NCBI GenBank assembly: GCA_943370145.1
Contig: CALRPY020000103.1
Location: 1-7,547, forward strand
DNA from: Ga0077536 sp943370145
GTDB taxonomy: Bacteria; Pseudomonadota; Gammaproteobacteria; Ga0077536
Direction: 5' to 3'
Length of the DNA: 7,547 nt
Shown: positions 5,889-7,547 of the stretch, piece after piece
Position numbering within the stretch: the first letter of the stretch is position 1
Layout of the letters: the number at the start of each line of letters is the position of its first letter
Made by a program: the position numbers and the translations under genes
The notes under the pieces: model-generated
What the model saw: only the letters and a program-made list of their open reading frames with translations
Database searches by the model: none
Told to the model about the DNA's origin: nothing

Positions 5889-6914
5889 TCATGATGCGAG
5901 CGCCAGGCTGGCGAGCGCCAGCGCGGGCGCGCAGTCGTTGGCGAGATCGCTGCCGGCGACGCCGAGTGCATCGGCATAGTCCCGGTAGGGGATACCCAGC
6001 GACGCCGCGACGTCGCGCACCAGGAAGCGGCCCACGCCGGCGCCGATGATCCCGGTGGGCTGCGCGCCGCCGCGCACGCGCTGGACCGCCTCGCGCAACC
6101 GCGTGACCTGGGTGTCGCGCAGGTAACCCGCGAGTTCGCGCAGCGCCTCGAAATTGTCCTCGCCGCTGTCGTCGCCGACCATGCGCGCGAGGCGTGCCGC
6201 GCTGAATTCGACGGTCTTTGCGCGCCCGTCGGCGCTGGGCAGGAGATCGGCGTCCGCAGGCAGCTGGCCGAGGATGCGGTAGACGTCAGCCGTCGTCGCG
6301 AAATATTCCGCCGCCATCGACTGCCAGGCGCCGCGATACGGCACGCGGGCGCACAGCGCCATCACGGGTGTGCGCGCAACGCCTTGATAGACGAGCTCGT
6401 CGCTCGCGAGACGACCGCGATCATCATGGGCCCGGGTCCTGACCTCGCCGCCTTCGATGGCGATGACGTCGGTCGTCGTGCTGCCGACATCGACGAGCAG
6501 CGCGTCCGGCGCATGCGTGGCGAGCGCCCGGGCCATCGCGTGCCAGTTCATCGACGCCACCGCGAACGGGTCACGCAACGGCTGCGGGACCAGCCCGCTG
6601 TCAATTGCATAGACGCGCGGCGTGGCCGGTGCGAGCACCCGGGTCATCGTGTCCAGGATGCGCTGTACACCCTCGGCGCGCCCCTCGAACAGATCGCACA
6701 GCTCGCCCGTCATCGTGACGGCGTGCACGGGCGCAGCGCCGGCGTGAGCGGAAAGAATCACGCGTGCGGCCTGCTCGAGGTGGGCAAGCCCCTGCCACAG
6801 CGGGCACGGCAGCAGGTGCGTGGCGATGACATGACGATCGGCGGCCAGCGCGACCGCCTTGAGGTGCGCGCCGCCGATGTCCCAGCCGAGCGCTGCCGGC
6901 GTCGCGTCGGTCAT
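5889..6914 (-). CDS. mfnF: ASKHA-fold H4MPT-linked C1 pathway protein, MfnF-like
   Basis: This 341-residue protein belongs to the hydantoinase/oxoprolinase-like family annotated as H4MPT-linked C1 transfer protein. It shows the ASKHA nucleotide-binding layout: GWDIGGAHLKAVAL (10-23, Asp12 as phosphate-1), VTMTGELCD (66-74), LLVDVGSTTTDVIAI (139-153, phosphate-2) and GIIGAGVGRFLVRDV (288-302, adenosine motif). The archaeal member MfnF condenses the furan diphosphate made by MfnE with gamma-glutamyltyramine, forming the core of methanofuran. An MfnE-like kinase in the same operon supports that role, although bacterial methylofuran differs in its side chain. The start at 6914 fits the homology, and AGGG lies 8 nt upstream (complement of 6923-6926). 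It is the first gene of the minus-strand operon, followed 10 nt later by pabB. Family membership is strong; the exact bacterial reaction is inferred. Confidence 0.8.
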   Translation of the reverse strand: MTDATPAALGWDIGGAHLKAVALAADRHVIATHLLPCPLWQGLAHLEQAARVILSAHAGAAPVHAVTMTGELCDLFEGRAEGVQRILDTMTRVLAPATPRVYAIDSGLVPQPLRDPFAVASMNWHAMARALATHAPDALLVDVGSTTTDVIAIEGGEVRTRAHDDRGRLASDELVYQGVARTPVMALCARVPYRGAWQSMAAEYFATTADVYRILGQLPADADLLPSADGRAKTVEFSAARLARMVGDDSGEDNFEALRELAGYLRDTQVTRLREAVQRVRGGAQPTGIIGAGVGRFLVRDVAASLGIPYRDYADALGVAGSDLANDCAPALALASLALAS

Positions 6915-6998
6915 CGGGCGCGCCCTGCGCCCACCGGCGCCGATGGCGACGCCAGCGTGAAATTTCTAGAATGCATTTTTGACATCCAGCACCAAGGC
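6915..6998. promoter_or_regulatory. Divergent promoter region between mfnF-like and HisA-like genes
   Basis: This 84-bp spacer contains an A+T-rich island (about 6958-6984) in otherwise GC-rich DNA. On the plus strand TAGAAT at 6967-6972 matches a -10 box in five of six bases, but no convincing -35 precedes it. On the minus strand TTGGTG and CATTCT with a 16-bp spacer are a weak candidate for the operon. The position between two divergent genes makes promoter function likely, while the exact boxes are uncertain. Confidence 0.45.
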
Positions 6999-7547
6999 AT
7001 GCGCTGCGTCGCGGTCATCGATATCAAGGAGGGCCTGGTCGTCCACGCGGTACGCGGCGATCGCGCGAACTACGCCCCCGTTCGCTCGCGGCTGACGGCA
7101 TCCGCCACGCCCGCCGATGTCGTCGCGGCGCTGCGCGATCGTCTCGGCCTCACGGCATTCTACGTTGCCGACCTCGACGCGATACAGCAGCGCGGCAGCT
7201 CGCGCGCGATCATCGCTCGACTCCTCGCGGCACACCCCGACTGCGGCTGGTGGATAGATGCGGGCTTCGCCGGGCCTGCCGCGCTGGAGGCCTACCTGGC
7301 GGCGCCCGGCGTCGCCTGCGTGATCGGCTCGGAGTCCATCCGTGAACCCACCGATTACCTCGCGCTGCGCGCCGCCCTGCCCGACCCCGCGCGCGCGATC
7401 CTGTCGCTGGACCGACGGCAGGGCTGCTTCCTCGGCCCACCCGCCCTCTGGCAGCAGGAGACACTGTGGCCGGACACCGTCATCGCGATGAATCTCGATC
7501 GCGTGGGCGCGGACGAAGGCCCCGACCTGTCGCTCATCGCCACCCTG
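6999..7547 (+). CDS. HisA/HisF-related TIM-barrel protein of the C1 gene cluster (3' end outside window)
   Basis: The open frame runs from ATG 6999 to the window edge without a stop: 183 residues of a partial protein. It begins MRCVAVIDIKEGLVVHAV with Asp8 in the HisA position, then shows FYVADLDAI (54-62), a phosphate-loop-like VIGSESI (108-114), ILSLDRRQG (134-142, Asp138 like the second HisA catalytic acid) and MNLDRVGADEGPDL (164-177). These match the hisA/hisF-related family found with methanopterin and methanofuran genes in methylotrophs and methanogens. It is unlikely to be true HisA: no his genes are nearby and the SLDRRQG region differs. Its substrate is unknown to me. A sugar-phosphate isomerase or aldolase step in cofactor synthesis is an inference from fold and neighbours. 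AAGG lies only 1 nt before the ATG, so the upstream in-frame GTG at 6957 cannot be fully excluded. Confidence 0.8.
   Translation, partial: MRCVAVIDIKEGLVVHAVRGDRANYAPVRSRLTASATPADVVAALRDRLGLTAFYVADLDAIQQRGSSRAIIARLLAAHPDCGWWIDAGFAGPAALEAYLAAPGVACVIGSESIREPTDYLALRAALPDPARAILSLDRRQGCFLGPPALWQQETLWPDTVIAMNLDRVGADEGPDLSLIATL

Noticed and set aside
5267..6049. Plus-strand open frame of 260 codons opposite pabB and mfnF
   Set aside because: It is antisense to two genes with strong motifs and is arginine-rich without any recognised domain.
6971..6982. ATG at 6971 as a start for the HisA-like gene
   Set aside because: It is in another frame and meets a stop after three codons.

Overview
The window looks like chromosomal DNA from a GC-rich proteobacterium able to use or detoxify one-carbon compounds. 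I infer this from the right half, which carries genes typical of the tetrahydromethanopterin (H4MPT)/methanofuran-linked C1 pathway: an MfnE-like amino-acid-kinase protein, an MfnF-like ASKHA-fold protein, a PabB (source of the p-aminobenzoate needed for H4MPT or folate) and a HisA/HisF-like barrel protein. A gammaproteobacterial or betaproteobacterial methylotroph fits, but the genus cannot be read from this sequence.

Left region (1-656). Two and a half tandem units of about 177 bp each contain a 15-nt tRNA-Ser 3'-end remnant (minus strand) and a perfect 13-bp hairpin resembling a terminator. The layout recalls the tyrT/rtT repeats of E. coli, but no intact tRNA gene is visible. A 37-bp site at 557-593 with the four-element spacing of an OxyR operator lies in front of katG.

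Stress and channel region (657-3366). katG encodes a 739-residue catalase-peroxidase with an intact active site and a signal peptide, so it is probably a periplasmic KatP/KatG2-type enzyme. A strong GC-rich hairpin follows. Next is a 120-residue two-helix potassium-channel protein with a TIGYGD selectivity filter and no regulatory domain.

Non-coding region (3367-3903). This holds a 386-bp nested inverted-repeat element with three pairs of arms. It looks like a non-autonomous mobile or dispersed repeat and lies in the gap between two convergent transcription units.

C1 cofactor region (3904-7547). On the minus strand mfnF-like, pabB and mfnE-like form a tight operon, with a 10-nt gap followed by a 26-nt overlap. 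A divergent HisA/HisF-family gene starts at 6999 and runs off the right edge. MfnE and MfnF act in the last steps of methanofuran assembly and PabB supplies pABA for pterin cofactor synthesis, so the operon plausibly makes both C1 carriers. The role of the HisA-like protein is unknown and is the most open functional question in the window.
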